Part shown: in pieces, positions 53,719 to 61,794 of the stretch | Layout of the letters: every line of letters begins with the position of its first letter | How positions within the stretch are numbered: the stretch's first letter is position 1 | Origin: Bacteroidales bacterium | GTDB taxonomy: Bacteria; Bacteroidota; Bacteroidia; Bacteroidales; F082 | Assembly: GCA_017460915.1 (NCBI GenBank) | Contig: JAFUAA010000049.1 | Span: forward strand, 330,547-394,546 | Direction: 5' to 3' | DNA: 64,000 nt | Position numbers and translations under genes: made by a program | The notes under the pieces: generated by a model | Told to the model about the DNA's origin: nothing | The model's input: only the letters and a program-made list of their open reading frames with translations | The model's database searches: none

Positions 53719-54138
53719 TTAGAAACACCTTATGTCAACGTGTTTTTCAGGCGTGTCGTTTTCTTCGGCTAGCGTGTCGTTTTTTGCCGTGAGTGTTTCA
53801 GAATAGAACTTGTTTTTAAACCCTGCCCACCTTCTGTCGGCTATGGGGAGTCTTTCGTCGCATTTCATTATCGCATTGCGTTTTCTCCCTTTGCATTCCA
53901 CCCAGGCGATTTCTTCAAGGTTGACAATGGCATTGCGACTAATGCGGAAAAACGGTAACTCCGCCAATAGTACTTCAAAATAGGAAAGGCTTTTGGCGAA
54001 AGTTTCGTTGCCCCCCTTGGTTCTGTATAGGGTACACAGATAACCCTCGCACACAATATGTGATATGTTTTCAACGGCAAACCGATGATGCTTGTTGCCT
54101 TCCCTAACGATGAAACGATGCGTGTCCTTTGTTTTCAT
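53719..54138 (-). CDS. LytTR-domain DNA-binding regulator
   Basis: 139 residues from MKTKDTHRF (a longer frame adds 27 residues across the promoter region). Single LytTR domain (HRFAVENISHIVCEGYLC, LLAELPFFRISRNAIVNL, GRKRNAIMKCDERLPI), without receiver domain, so probably a one-component or partner-dependent regulator of surface genes. It is the only regulator next to the T9SS island. A TATCTTTG box (54165-54158) lies 20 bases upstream. Confidence 0.87.
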   Translation of the reverse strand: MKTKDTHRFIVREGNKHHRFAVENISHIVCEGYLCTLYRTKGGNETFAKSLSYFEVLLAELPFFRISRNAIVNLEEIAWVECKGRKRNAIMKCDERLPIADRRWAGFKNKFYSETLTAKNDTLAEENDTPEKHVDIRCF

Positions 54139-54157
54139 GTCATTGCTGTTTTTGCGG

Positions 54158-54165
54158 CAAAGATA
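54158..54165 (-). promoter_or_regulatory. -7 box TATCTTTG for the LytTR gene
   Basis: Minus strand 54165-54158 reads TATCTTTG. No TTG at the proper spacing. Confidence 0.5.
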
Positions 54166-54219
54166 TAAAAAAAATGAACAAAGTGTAATTTGCCAAAGTA
54201 AAAAATAATAAAACAACAA

Positions 54220-54246
54220 AAGGCGAATCCCTTCAAGGGTCGCCTT
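54220..54246 (-). terminator. Terminator after rpmH
   Basis: AAGGCGA (54220-54226) pairs with TCGCCTT (54240-54246), with an inner CCCTT/AAGGG pair; on the minus strand it is followed by a T-rich run (TTTTGTTGTTTTATT). It separates rpmH from the LytTR gene. Confidence 0.85.
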
Positions 54247-54283
54247 CGTTACCTTAAATAAGAAATATAACGGCTTCCGAAAA

Positions 54284-54430
54284 TTAATACTCGTCAGAAA
54301 CTGTAAGTTTTTTGCGGCCTTTGGCTCTTCTGCGGGCCAAAACCTTACGGCCGTTAGCCGTTGACATTCTTTCTCTGAAACCGTGTTTGTTTCTACGTTT
54401 TCTGTTCGATGGTTGATAAGTGCGCTTCAT
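54284..54430 (-). CDS. rpmH: 50S ribosomal protein L34
   Basis: 48 residues, [18 protein letters not shown] onward, ending LTVSDEY: the complete, highly basic bacterial L34, part of the large ribosomal subunit. Too short for a standard ORF cutoff. It has its own exact promoter at 54523-54494 and a terminator at 54246-54220, so it is monocistronic here. Confidence 0.97.
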   Translation of the reverse strand: MKRTYQPSNRKRRNKHGFRERMSTANGRKVLARRRAKGRKKLTVSDEY

Positions 54431-54493
54431 ATCTGTATCTTATTTGTTTGTTCTTTTTACTTTTTTACGCTAAAATCCCTTTGTTTCGGGCTG

Positions 54494-54523
54494 CAAAAGT
54501 ACAAATAATTTCTTTTGCTCCAA
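54494..54523 (-). promoter_or_regulatory. Promoter of rpmH
   Basis: Minus strand TTG (54523-54521), 19 bases, TACTTTTG (54501-54494): exact Bacteroidota consensus, 64 bases from the L34 start. Confidence 0.88.
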
Positions 54524-54542
54524 CGGTTTTCTTGAAAAAAAT

Positions 54543-54578
54543 GAAAAAGACGAAACCAAATCTGGTTTCGTCTTTTTT
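54543..54578 (-). terminator. Terminator after pepD, bidirectional
   Basis: GACGAAACCA (54549-54558) pairs with TGGTTTCGTC (54563-54572) across a 4-base loop; A tract before, T tract after, so it can serve both strands. It lies 29 bases past the pepD stop. Confidence 0.88.
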
Positions 54579-54600
54579 CAAATCGTTGGTTATGAATGGC

Positions 54601-56070
54601 TTATGCAATCACTTCCTTTGCGGGAATGTTCTTCAACGTCTCGACGAGGAAGTCCCAGAAGGGCTGCACGCTCTCGATGAGCAGGGCTTCGTCGGGCGAG
54701 TGCGGGTGCACCAAGGTGGGCCCGAAGCTCACCATATCCCAGTTCGGGTACTTCGAGCCAAGGATGCCGCATTCCAGGCCGGCATGGATGACCATCACCT
54801 TGGGCTCCTTGCCGAACTTGTCTTGGTAGACCTTCTTCATCAGGTTGAGGATGGTCGAGTTGATGTTGGGCTTCCAGCCAGGGTAGTCGCCAGTAGAGTA
54901 GGCCTCAGCGCCATTGTCGGTGAGGTTCTTGCGGATTTGTTCGGCCAGTTTGTCCTTGTCGGCATCCACGAGGCTGCGGGTGAGGGCAGCGCAGGTAATC
55001 TTGCCCTCTTCCAACTTCACCGTGGCGAGGTTGCTCGAGGTCTCAGTGGTGCCTTCGAAATCAGCAGACATGGCGATGACACCGTTGGGATAGCGGGCGA
55101 TGGCGGTGAACATGTTGTCCTGTGTCTTCAGGTCGATGACTTGTTTGGGCATCTCGGTGGCTTCGCAGAGAATGGCCAGCTCGGGTTCGGCTTGTGCGAA
55201 TTCTCCCTTGCAGATGCCTACAAATTCGGCTACGTATTTTGCGAACTCCTCGATTTTGCAAGTCGGGACCACCACGATGGCTTCCGACTCTCTCGGGATG
55301 GCGTTGCGCAGGCTGCCGCCGTCGATGCAAGCAAGGCGCAGGCCGTATTTCTCGGCCGCCATCAGCAGCAGGGTGTTCATCACCTTGTTGGCATTGGCGC
55401 GACCCAAGTTGATGTCCATGCCCGAGTGACCGCCTTTCAGGCCTTTCACGAAGAGGCGGAAGGCCGTCATGCCTTCGGGAACGGCTTCGAAAGTGGGTGT
55501 CCAGGTGCCGATGGTGTCGACGCCGCCGGCGCAACCCACGTAGAGTTCGCCTTCGGTCTCGGAGTCCATGTTCATCAGGATGTCGCCTTGCAGCAAGCCA
55601 GGTTGCAGCAGGTTGGCACCCGTCATGCCGGTTTCCTCGTCGATGGTGAAGAGGGCCTCGATGGGGCCATGTTGCAGGTCGGTGGCTTCGAGGACGGCCA
55701 TGGCGGCGGCAGCACCCAGACCATCGTCGGCGCCGAGGGTGGTGCCGTTGGCTTTCACCCAACCGTCTTCGATGTGAGTCTCAATCGGGTCGTTTTCGAA
55801 ATCGTGCACCTTGTCGGCGTTCTTCTGCGGGACCATGTCCAAGTGGGCTTGCAGGATGACGCCCTTGCGGTTTTCCATGCCCGGAGTGGCGGGTTTGCGG
55901 ATGATGACGTTGCCGCATTCCTCAACGATGGTCTCAAGTCCGTGGTCGGCACCCCATTGTTTCATGAAGGCGATCACCTTAGCTTCTTTCTTCGAAGGGC
56001 GCGGAATCTGCGTCAAGCTGTAGAAATTCCTCCACACGCCATTCGGCTCCAAATCTTTGATAGTGCTCAT
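54601..56070 (-). CDS. pepD: Aminoacyl-histidine dipeptidase (cytosolic M20 peptidase)
   Basis: 489 residues matching PepD of family M20: metal-binding AHLDMVPQ, bridging aspartate in LGADDGLG, catalytic glutamate in IDEETGMTG, and the later GGHSGMDINLGRANA. It hydrolyses Xaa-His and other dipeptides in the cytosol. No signal peptide. A TAAATTTG box lies at 56106-56099, 28 bases upstream; the lipoprotein gene at 56179 diverges from it. Confidence 0.95.
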   Translation of the reverse strand: MSTIKDLEPNGVWRNFYSLTQIPRPSKKEAKVIAFMKQWGADHGLETIVEECGNVIIRKPATPGMENRKGVILQAHLDMVPQKNADKVHDFENDPIETHIEDGWVKANGTTLGADDGLGAAAAMAVLEATDLQHGPIEALFTIDEETGMTGANLLQPGLLQGDILMNMDSETEGELYVGCAGGVDTIGTWTPTFEAVPEGMTAFRLFVKGLKGGHSGMDINLGRANANKVMNTLLLMAAEKYGLRLACIDGGSLRNAIPRESEAIVVVPTCKIEEFAKYVAEFVGICKGEFAQAEPELAILCEATEMPKQVIDLKTQDNMFTAIARYPNGVIAMSADFEGTTETSSNLATVKLEEGKITCAALTRSLVDADKDKLAEQIRKNLTDNGAEAYSTGDYPGWKPNINSTILNLMKKVYQDKFGKEPKVMVIHAGLECGILGSKYPNWDMVSFGPTLVHPHSPDEALLIESVQPFWDFLVETLKNIPAKEVIA

Positions 56071-56178
56071 AATGATGTTGTTTTGTTTGTTGATGATTCA
56101 AATTTAGTCGGCTAAAATACGGAAAATTTCGGATTGCAAAGCAAAAAGTCTTATTTTTGCGGCAAAATTCCGAACGAG

Positions 56179-56538
56179 ATGAAAAAAGTATTCCCTCTTT
56201 TGTTGTTTGTCCTGCTGGCATTTGCAGGCTGCAATTCCGGCTCAGCCGAATATGAAATGACGCAAGACCCGCGCCAGATTTCCGTCAATGCCGAGAAATT
56301 TGCGAGCCAAGTGGCCAAGAAATCAAAGCATTATAAAGCCGAGGATTGGAACGCTGCGGTGAAGCAATTTGTGGTCATGGGCAAAAACTACTACGAATAC
56401 CGTAACTATCTGACTGCCGAAGAACAGATGGCCTTCGACAACGCCCGCATGAAGTTCATCGGCGCCGTCGATGCCACGGGTAACGAAGAGCTGGCCCTTC
56501 ATGTGAAGGAAGAGTATGGGCGGATAATTGGGAATTGA
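56179..56538 (+). CDS. Small lipoprotein, unknown function
   Basis: 119 residues from MKKVFPLLLF, with LAFAGC giving the lipid cysteine at residue 18. The start avoids a longer frame that would cross the TATTTTTG box at 56152-56159. The mature domain is helical and charged (KHYKAEDWNAAVKQFVVM, AEEQMAFDNARMKFIGAV), a pattern seen in small Bacteroidota envelope lipoproteins. No function known to me. Confidence 0.75.
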   Translation: MKKVFPLLLFVLLAFAGCNSGSAEYEMTQDPRQISVNAEKFASQVAKKSKHYKAEDWNAAVKQFVVMGKNYYEYRNYLTAEEQMAFDNARMKFIGAVDATGNEELALHVKEEYGRIIGN

Positions 56539-56550
56539 TTTCCGGCTTTT

Positions 56551-57234
56551 TTATCGCCTGCTATTTCCCAACCCTATGTAATACAGCAGCGAAGCCAACG
56601 ACGACAAGGCGGCTACCACGTAGGTGCTGGCGGCCCAAGTGAGGGCTTCCTTGGCTTGCGATAGCTCTTGTTGGTTGAGCGAGTTGGACGATTGTAGCCA
56701 TGCCAAAGCGCGGCGCGATGCGTTGAACTCGACGGGTAAGGTGACCACGCTAAAGAGGAACACCATGGCGAACATGGCGATGCCGATCCAAAACAGGGCA
56801 GGGAAGATGTTGATGATGAACAGTCCGATGAGAATGACTATCATTGAGAGTTTGGAGGAAATGTTGACCGCAGGCACCAAAGCCGAGCGTAGCCTCAGCG
56901 GGGCATAGCCCACTTTGTGTTGCACGGCATGGCCGCATTCGTGGGCCGCCACGGCAGCTGCCGAAACGCTGTTGAGTTTGTAGACTTCCTCGCTGAGGTT
57001 GACCGTCTTTTTTGTCGGGTCGTAGTGGTCGGTGAGTTGACCGCTGATGCAGGTGACCTTCACGTCATAGATGCCGTTGTCGTTCAGCATTTTCTGCGCG
57101 ATTTGTGCGCCGGTAAGTCCGCCAGGCGAGAGCACCTTGGCGTATTTGGCGAATACGCTCTTCAGTTTCCATTGGACCAGCATTCCAATAATGCCAATCG
57201 CGATGATGAGAATCCAGCTTCCAGTTGTTGTCAT
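56551..57234 (-). CDS. Membrane zinc metallopeptidase (YugP-like)
   Basis: 227 residues with HECGH (residues 98-102) as zinc motif and about four transmembrane segments (7-20, near 130-150, 155-175 and C-terminal). Matches the YugP/Zn_peptidase_2 family. Substrate unknown. A TATCTTTG box (57270-57263) lies 29 bases upstream. Convergent with the small lipoprotein gene. Confidence 0.92.
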   Translation of the reverse strand: MTTTGSWILIIAIGIIGMLVQWKLKSVFAKYAKVLSPGGLTGAQIAQKMLNDNGIYDVKVTCISGQLTDHYDPTKKTVNLSEEVYKLNSVSAAAVAAHECGHAVQHKVGYAPLRLRSALVPAVNISSKLSMIVILIGLFIINIFPALFWIGIAMFAMVFLFSVVTLPVEFNASRRALAWLQSSNSLNQQELSQAKEALTWAASTYVVAALSSLASLLYYIGLGNSRR

Positions 57235-57303
57235 GTTTGGTTGAGTTTCGGATTAATTGGCGCAAAGATAATGGATTTTTTTCGATTGTTGGGTGAAAAT
57301 CTC

Positions 57304-57333
57304 TTGGTGTAATCCAAAAATTCCCTATTTTTG
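57304..57333 (+). promoter_or_regulatory. Promoter of the reductase operon
   Basis: TTG (57304-57306), 19 bases, TATTTTTG (57326-57333): exact consensus, 20 bases before the first ATG. It supports 57354-61101 being one transcript. Confidence 0.85.
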
Positions 57334-57353
57334 ACAACTATTTCTCAACGAAA

Positions 57354-58121
57354 ATGTCGATACATTCATTCAATCTGTTTCTCATCGTCATGGCTTGCGT
57401 GGCTGTGGTGGTGTTTGCGAGCCTCTATTTCGTGGATGCGGGCTATGGTAAGTTTTACGACAGGAAATGGGGCCCCGCGGTCAGCAACAAGCTGGGTTGG
57501 GTGCTGATGGAATCGCCTGTGTTCATTGCGATGCTGTTGCTTTGGTTTGGCTCCGATAGACGGCAGGATTGGGTCAGGATGGCGTTCCTGTTTCTGTTCG
57601 AATTGCACTATTTCCAGCGTTCCTTCGTGTTCCCGTTCCGGCTGCGCGGCCAAAGCGTCATGCCGCTTTCCATCATCGTGATGGGCGTGACTTTCAATGT
57701 GCTGAACGCCTTGATGCAAGGTGGCTGGATTTTCTATCTTTCTCCAACCGATTATTACCCCGCTGATTGGCTGACTACACCGAAGTTCATCGGCGGTTTC
57801 CTGGTTTTCATCGTCGGGATGTTTGTCAACATCCAGTCTGATGACATCATTAGGAATTTGAGGAAGGAGGGCGATACGAAGCATTATCTGCCCCAAGGTG
57901 GCATGTTCAATTATGTGACTTCGGCCAATTATTTCGGCGAGTTCGTCGAATGGGTCGGCTTTGCCATCCTCACCTGGTCGTGGTCGGGGGCGGTGTTCGC
58001 CCTGTGGACTTTTGCCAACCTCGCTCCGCGTGCGGCACGCATCTATGAGAAATACGAAGTTGAGTTTGGCGACCAGCTGAATACGAAAAAAGTGAAGCGA
58101 ATCATACCTTATATCTATTGA
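57354..58121 (+). CDS. Steroid 5-alpha-reductase-type membrane protein
   Basis: 255 residues with six or so transmembrane helices; the C-terminal half matches the Steroid_dh (3-oxo-5-alpha-steroid 4-dehydrogenase) family: IQSDDIIRNLRK, YLPQGGMFNYVTSANYFGE and EWVGFAILT. Family members reduce a carbon-carbon double bond conjugated to a ketone using NADPH. In gut Bacteroidota similar proteins have been assigned 5-alpha-reductase activity on 3-oxo bile acids. The two following genes fit the same pathway; see findings. Substrate not proven here. Confidence 0.88.
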   Translation: MSIHSFNLFLIVMACVAVVVFASLYFVDAGYGKFYDRKWGPAVSNKLGWVLMESPVFIAMLLLWFGSDRRQDWVRMAFLFLFELHYFQRSFVFPFRLRGQSVMPLSIIVMGVTFNVLNALMQGGWIFYLSPTDYYPADWLTTPKFIGGFLVFIVGMFVNIQSDDIIRNLRKEGDTKHYLPQGGMFNYVTSANYFGEFVEWVGFAILTWSWSGAVFALWTFANLAPRAARIYEKYEVEFGDQLNTKKVKRIIPYIY

Positions 58122-58124
58122 ACT

Positions 58125-59360
58125 ATGGAAAACTCGACAATCTTCACGCCTTGCGAAATCGGTCCTATCACCTTGCGCAACAGGGTGATACGCTCGGCGG
58201 CATTCGAAAACATGGCTTATGGCAATCGGCCTTCCGATGATTTGTATAACTATCATACGGCAGTGGCGAGAGGCGGCGTTGGCATGACGACGGTGGCTTA
58301 CGCAGCCGTCAATCGCTCGGGCTTGTCGTTCAACGGTCAGCTTTGGATGCGCGAAGAAATCGTCCCCGACCTGAAACGTCTCACCGATGCCATTCATGCC
58401 GAGGGTGCCAAGGCCTCGATTCAGTTGGGACATTGTGGCAACATGACGCACCGTTCCACCTGCGGCTGCAAACCCGTTGGCGCTTCGGGCGGCTTCAACA
58501 TGTATTCCCCTACTTTCGTTAGGAGATTGAGGAAATCTGAGATTTACGAACTTGTTTTGGATTTCGGCAAGGCGGTCGACTTGGCTCGAAAAGCGGGTTT
58601 CGACTGCGTGGAAATCCATGCGGGACATGGCTATCTCATCAGCCAGTTCCTCTCGCCTTACACCAACCATCGCCGTGATGAGTTTGGCGGGACGCTCGAC
58701 AATCGGATGCGTTTCATGAAACTCGTCATCGAAGAGGTGATGCGTGCGGCAGGTAACGATATGGCCGTGGTGGTCAAGGTGAACATGCACGATGGTTTCA
58801 AGAAAGGAATGGACGAGGACGATTGCATCATCGTGGCAAAGGAACTGGAAAAACTTGGTGTTCACGCTCTCATTTTGACGGCGGGTTTCGTCAGCAAGGC
58901 CCCGATGGAGGTGATGCGTGGAGCGATGCCGCTCAAGACGTTGCGTTATTACATGGACCCGAAAAAACTCTGGTGGCTCAAGGCCGGATTGGCTTTGTTT
59001 GGCCGTCAACTGATTCCTACGGTGCCGTTCAGCGAAGGCTATTTCTTGGAGGACGCCAAGAAGTTCCGCGCCGCGCTGAAGTTGCCTTTGATTTATGTGG
59101 GCGGCATGGTCTCGAAGGAGAAGATGGAAGAAGTGCTCGATTCAGGCTTCGTTGCCCTCCAAATGGCGCGTGCCTTGATCCGCGACACCGATTTCGTCAA
59201 CAAGCTGCATAGCGGCGAGGTGACCCGCAGCGAATGCAAGCATTCCAACTATTGCATCGGGCGTATGTATACGCTTGAAATGAAGTGCCACAGTTGCTTG
59301 GACGAAGATTTGCCGAAGAGCATACAGAAGGAAATCAGGAAAGCGGAGAAGAAAGGATGA
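58125..59360 (+). CDS. Old Yellow Enzyme-type NADH:flavin oxidoreductase
   Basis: 411 residues with an FMN-binding TIM barrel: ITLRNRVIRSAAFENMAYG, QLGHCGNMTHRS, the hallmark HAGHGYLISQFLSPYTN, and GGMVSKEKMEE near the phosphate site. It lacks the extra NADH/FAD and Fe-S domain of 660-residue relatives such as BaiCD and BaiH, but ends with a cysteine set (SECKHSNYCIG, MKCHSCL). Members reduce alkenes next to carbonyls, including steroids. Only 3 bases after the reductase gene and overlapping the SDR by 4 bases. Confidence 0.92.
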   Translation: MENSTIFTPCEIGPITLRNRVIRSAAFENMAYGNRPSDDLYNYHTAVARGGVGMTTVAYAAVNRSGLSFNGQLWMREEIVPDLKRLTDAIHAEGAKASIQLGHCGNMTHRSTCGCKPVGASGGFNMYSPTFVRRLRKSEIYELVLDFGKAVDLARKAGFDCVEIHAGHGYLISQFLSPYTNHRRDEFGGTLDNRMRFMKLVIEEVMRAAGNDMAVVVKVNMHDGFKKGMDEDDCIIVAKELEKLGVHALILTAGFVSKAPMEVMRGAMPLKTLRYYMDPKKLWWLKAGLALFGRQLIPTVPFSEGYFLEDAKKFRAALKLPLIYVGGMVSKEKMEEVLDSGFVALQMARALIRDTDFVNKLHSGEVTRSECKHSNYCIGRMYTLEMKCHSCLDEDLPKSIQKEIRKAEKKG

Positions 59361-60172
59361 ATTTCGAGAAATGGGCGAATCGGTTTGTTGAGTCGCACGG
59401 GCATCGTCCGTGGGCGTTGGTGACGGGTGGCAGCTCGGGCATGGGCTTGGATTTTGCGCACCAGTTGGCCGAAATAGGTTGCAACTTGTTGCTGGTCAGC
59501 AATCAAAAGGAAGAATTGGAATGCGTTGCAATGGATTTGAACGCGCAATTCCAAATGCGGGTCATACCTTATTATATAGACCTCATCGCCGAAGATGCCG
59601 CCGATGAATTGCTCGCCTTTTGCCATGCCGAAAACCTGCAAATCGACATCCTCATCAACAACGCGGGCATGTTTTTCTTCGAGGAACTGACCGCTGAGAA
59701 CGAAACAAAAGCATTGAAAATGATGCGATTGCATATGCTGACCCCAACAAGACTGTGCATTTTGTTTGGCGAGGAAATGAAGAAATGCGGTTTCGGCTAC
59801 ATTCTCAATATGTCGTCGATGGCGGCCAAATTGCCTTGTCCGGGCATCACCATTTATTCCGCTACGAAAGCCTATCTGAAGAGTTTCGGCAAGTCGCTCT
59901 ATTTCGAGATGCGACCTTACGGTGTTGGGGTGACCACGGTTTGTCCAGCCGCCATTGCCACGCCACTTTACAAGCTGAAACCTAGTCTGTTGAAGTTTGG
60001 TGTACGCATTGGCCTTATTGGCACGCCGCAGTGGTTGGTGCGCAAAGCCTTGAGAGGCATGACGAGAAAGAAGCGGGTGGTGAAACCTGGTTTTATGAAC
60101 CTCTATTTGCCGCTGTTGATTGCTGTTTTGCCCAAGGGATTAGTGAGCAGATTATGGCAAAGATTCAAATAA
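59357..60172 (+). CDS. Short-chain dehydrogenase/reductase (SDR)
   Basis: 271 residues from MNFEKWANRF; this ATG overlaps the preceding stop. Rossmann motif GGSSGMGLDF, INNAG (NNAG), catalytic serine in NMSSMAAK and YSATK (Tyr-xxx-Lys). The C-terminal hydrophobic stretch (about residues 250-262, LYLPLLIAVLPKGLV) suggests membrane association, as in 17-beta- or 3-beta-hydroxysteroid dehydrogenases. In this operon it could oxidise or reduce a hydroxyl/keto group of the substrate. Substrate not proven. Confidence 0.92.
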   Translation: MNFEKWANRFVESHGHRPWALVTGGSSGMGLDFAHQLAEIGCNLLLVSNQKEELECVAMDLNAQFQMRVIPYYIDLIAEDAADELLAFCHAENLQIDILINNAGMFFFEELTAENETKALKMMRLHMLTPTRLCILFGEEMKKCGFGYILNMSSMAAKLPCPGITIYSATKAYLKSFGKSLYFEMRPYGVGVTTVCPAAIATPLYKLKPSLLKFGVRIGLIGTPQWLVRKALRGMTRKKRVVKPGFMNLYLPLLIAVLPKGLVSRLWQRFK

Positions 60173-61101
60173 CCCTATTGACGCTGTTGCTGTCGCTGAC
60201 GGCTTTCGGCCAACGCTACGAGAAAGTGCCGTTCGGCGACTTCGAGCAGTGGACGGTGCGTTATGTCACTGAGTCGCAAATTATTGGCGGTCAGGAGAGA
60301 ACCTTGTATGTGGTCGGCCCGACGGATACGATTCGGGGCAGTGTGGCTCACGACTACGAGAACACAATTTGGTCGTCGTCGAATGCCTTCGCCAAGGTGG
60401 CGGGCGTGGTGAAGACCAGCATCAATGTCACGCCCGACAAAGGTCCGAAAGGCCGTTGTGCCAAATTGACTACACAATTTGCCTCGTGCAGAGTGGCTGG
60501 ACTGGTGAATATCAAGGTGTTGGCAGCGGGTTCCATTTATTGGGGCAAGATGCTGGAACCCATCACGGGCGTCAGCGACCCTTACGCCTTCATGGATTGG
60601 GGCATTCCGTTCACGAAAAGACCGAATGCGCTTGTGCTCAATTATAAATCGGTCATTCCCAACACAGGAAAACTCGTGAAAGGCACCTCTTTTCGCACCA
60701 CGGAATTTGATGGCTACGACCCCGCCGAAGTGTTTTTCATCCTGCAATACCGTTGGGAGGACGAGAAAGGAAACATCCATGCGAAGCGCGTGGGCACTGC
60801 CGTGGCGCACGTCGACAAATCTTCCAACGGTTGGGTGAACAACTTCCGAATCCCACTCGTCTATGGAGATGCTAGAAAATCAACTGATTACAAACCATAT
60901 ATGGCTTTGATTTCAGGAGCCAAGACTATGTATGCCCTCAACAGCAAAGGCAAGAAAAAAGCCATCCAAGAAGAAGCCTGGGCCGAGGACGATAGTCCTG
61001 TCACTCACGCGATAATGATGATTACCTCAGGCAGCCAAGGCGCATTTGTGGGCGCTTTGGGCAATGTGCTTTGGGTGGACGAAATCCGGCTTGAGTATTG
61101 A
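60154..61101 (+). CDS. PCMD-domain exported protein
   Basis: 315 residues from MAKIQITLLTLL, with a signal peptide ending AFGQ; the longer frame lies entirely within the SDR gene and is rejected. The mature part matches the putative carbohydrate metabolism domain (PCMD): GWVNNFRIPLVYGD, DSPVTHAIMMITSGSQGAF, LWVDEIRLEY. In Bacteroidota PCMD proteins are usually in glycan-use loci; here one closes a reductase operon, overlapping the SDR by 19 bases. Role in this context is unknown. Confidence 0.82.
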   Translation: MAKIQITLLTLLLSLTAFGQRYEKVPFGDFEQWTVRYVTESQIIGGQERTLYVVGPTDTIRGSVAHDYENTIWSSSNAFAKVAGVVKTSINVTPDKGPKGRCAKLTTQFASCRVAGLVNIKVLAAGSIYWGKMLEPITGVSDPYAFMDWGIPFTKRPNALVLNYKSVIPNTGKLVKGTSFRTTEFDGYDPAEVFFILQYRWEDEKGNIHAKRVGTAVAHVDKSSNGWVNNFRIPLVYGDARKSTDYKPYMALISGAKTMYALNSKGKKKAIQEEAWAEDDSPVTHAIMMITSGSQGAFVGALGNVLWVDEIRLEY

Positions 61102-61141
61102 ACAAAAATCAATCGTTGTGTTTTCATACCAAACTTTTTCC

Positions 61142-61149
61142 TATTTTTG
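61142..61149 (+). promoter_or_regulatory. -7 box TATTTTTG before the DUF5606 gene
   Basis: TATTTTTG ends 38 bases before the ATG. The nearest TTG is 23 bases upstream, a little too far. Confidence 0.5.
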
Positions 61150-61187
61150 CAGCCGTTTTCGAAGAACAAACTTTTAATATTTGAACT

Positions 61188-61637
61188 ATGGATCTGACTA
61201 AAATTGTATCAATATCTGGCAAGCCAGGACTTTATCTGATTAAGTCTCAAGCCATTGGAAGAATTATTGTTGAATCGGTTGTCGACGGCAAATGCATCCC
61301 CGCCTTTGCTCGCGACCGCATGAGCTCGTTGGAAGAGATTTCCATCTTCTCCACCGACGAAGACCGTCCACTGAAGGAAGTTTTCATGATGATTCACGAA
61401 AAAATGGGTGATAAGGTCGACTTTGACTTCAAGAAAGCCTCTAACGACGAGTTGCGCGAAAAGTTCGCTTTCGTCATGCCTGACTATGACGAAGATGCTG
61501 TCTATCCGTCCGACATGCGAAAAGTCTTCGCTTGGTACCAAATGCTGAATGACAAGGGATTGCTCGACTTCACTATTGAGGAAGAAAAAGCTGAGACAGA
61601 GGCCGCTGAGGCTCAGCCTGAAGCAAAAGAAGAATGA
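61188..61637 (+). CDS. DUF5606 protein
   Basis: 149 residues starting MDLTKIVSISGKPGLYLI, the usual opening of DUF5606, a conserved Bacteroidota family of unknown role; the acidic tail (AETEAAEAQPEAKEE) is low-complexity. No motif for activity. A terminator at 61663-61684 follows. Confidence 0.88.
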   Translation: MDLTKIVSISGKPGLYLIKSQAIGRIIVESVVDGKCIPAFARDRMSSLEEISIFSTDEDRPLKEVFMMIHEKMGDKVDFDFKKASNDELREKFAFVMPDYDEDAVYPSDMRKVFAWYQMLNDKGLLDFTIEEEKAETEAAEAQPEAKEE

Positions 61638-61662
61638 TTTTCGTAGGATATGTTGATAAGAG

Positions 61663-61684
61663 GCCGCGCTTTGCGGCTTTTTTT
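61663..61684 (+). terminator. Terminator after the DUF5606 gene
   Basis: GCCGC (61663-61667) pairs with GCGGC (61673-61677) across CGCTT-type loop bases, then seven T residues. A TATCTTTG box (61686-61693) follows and may help transcribe pyrK. Confidence 0.82.
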
Positions 61685-61705
61685 GTATCTTTGTCCCCGT
61701 TTATA

Positions 61706-61773
61706 GTCATTGCAAGGAGAAACGACGAAGCAATCCAGAAACCAATGGATTGCCCCGCTTCGCTCACAATGAC
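61706..61773. repeat. Interspersed imperfect palindrome GTCATTG...CAATGAC
   Basis: Outer ends GTCATTG (61706-61712) and CAATGAC (61767-61773) are perfect inverted repeats; inner GCAATCC and GGATTGC also pair. This 68-base form (CATTGCAAGGAGAAACGACG) resembles a repeat spread in many bacterial genomes. It sits in the 157-base spacer before pyrK. Confidence 0.75.
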
Positions 61774-61794
61774 AAAACTCGTAACTAATGCAAT

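Noticed and set aside
54409-56115. Plus-strand ORF of 568 aa
   Set aside because: Runs opposite rpmH, the terminators and pepD, which are certain genes.
57366-59009. Minus-strand ORF of 547 aa
   Set aside because: Antisense to the reductase and Old Yellow Enzyme genes; His/Arg-rich shadow.
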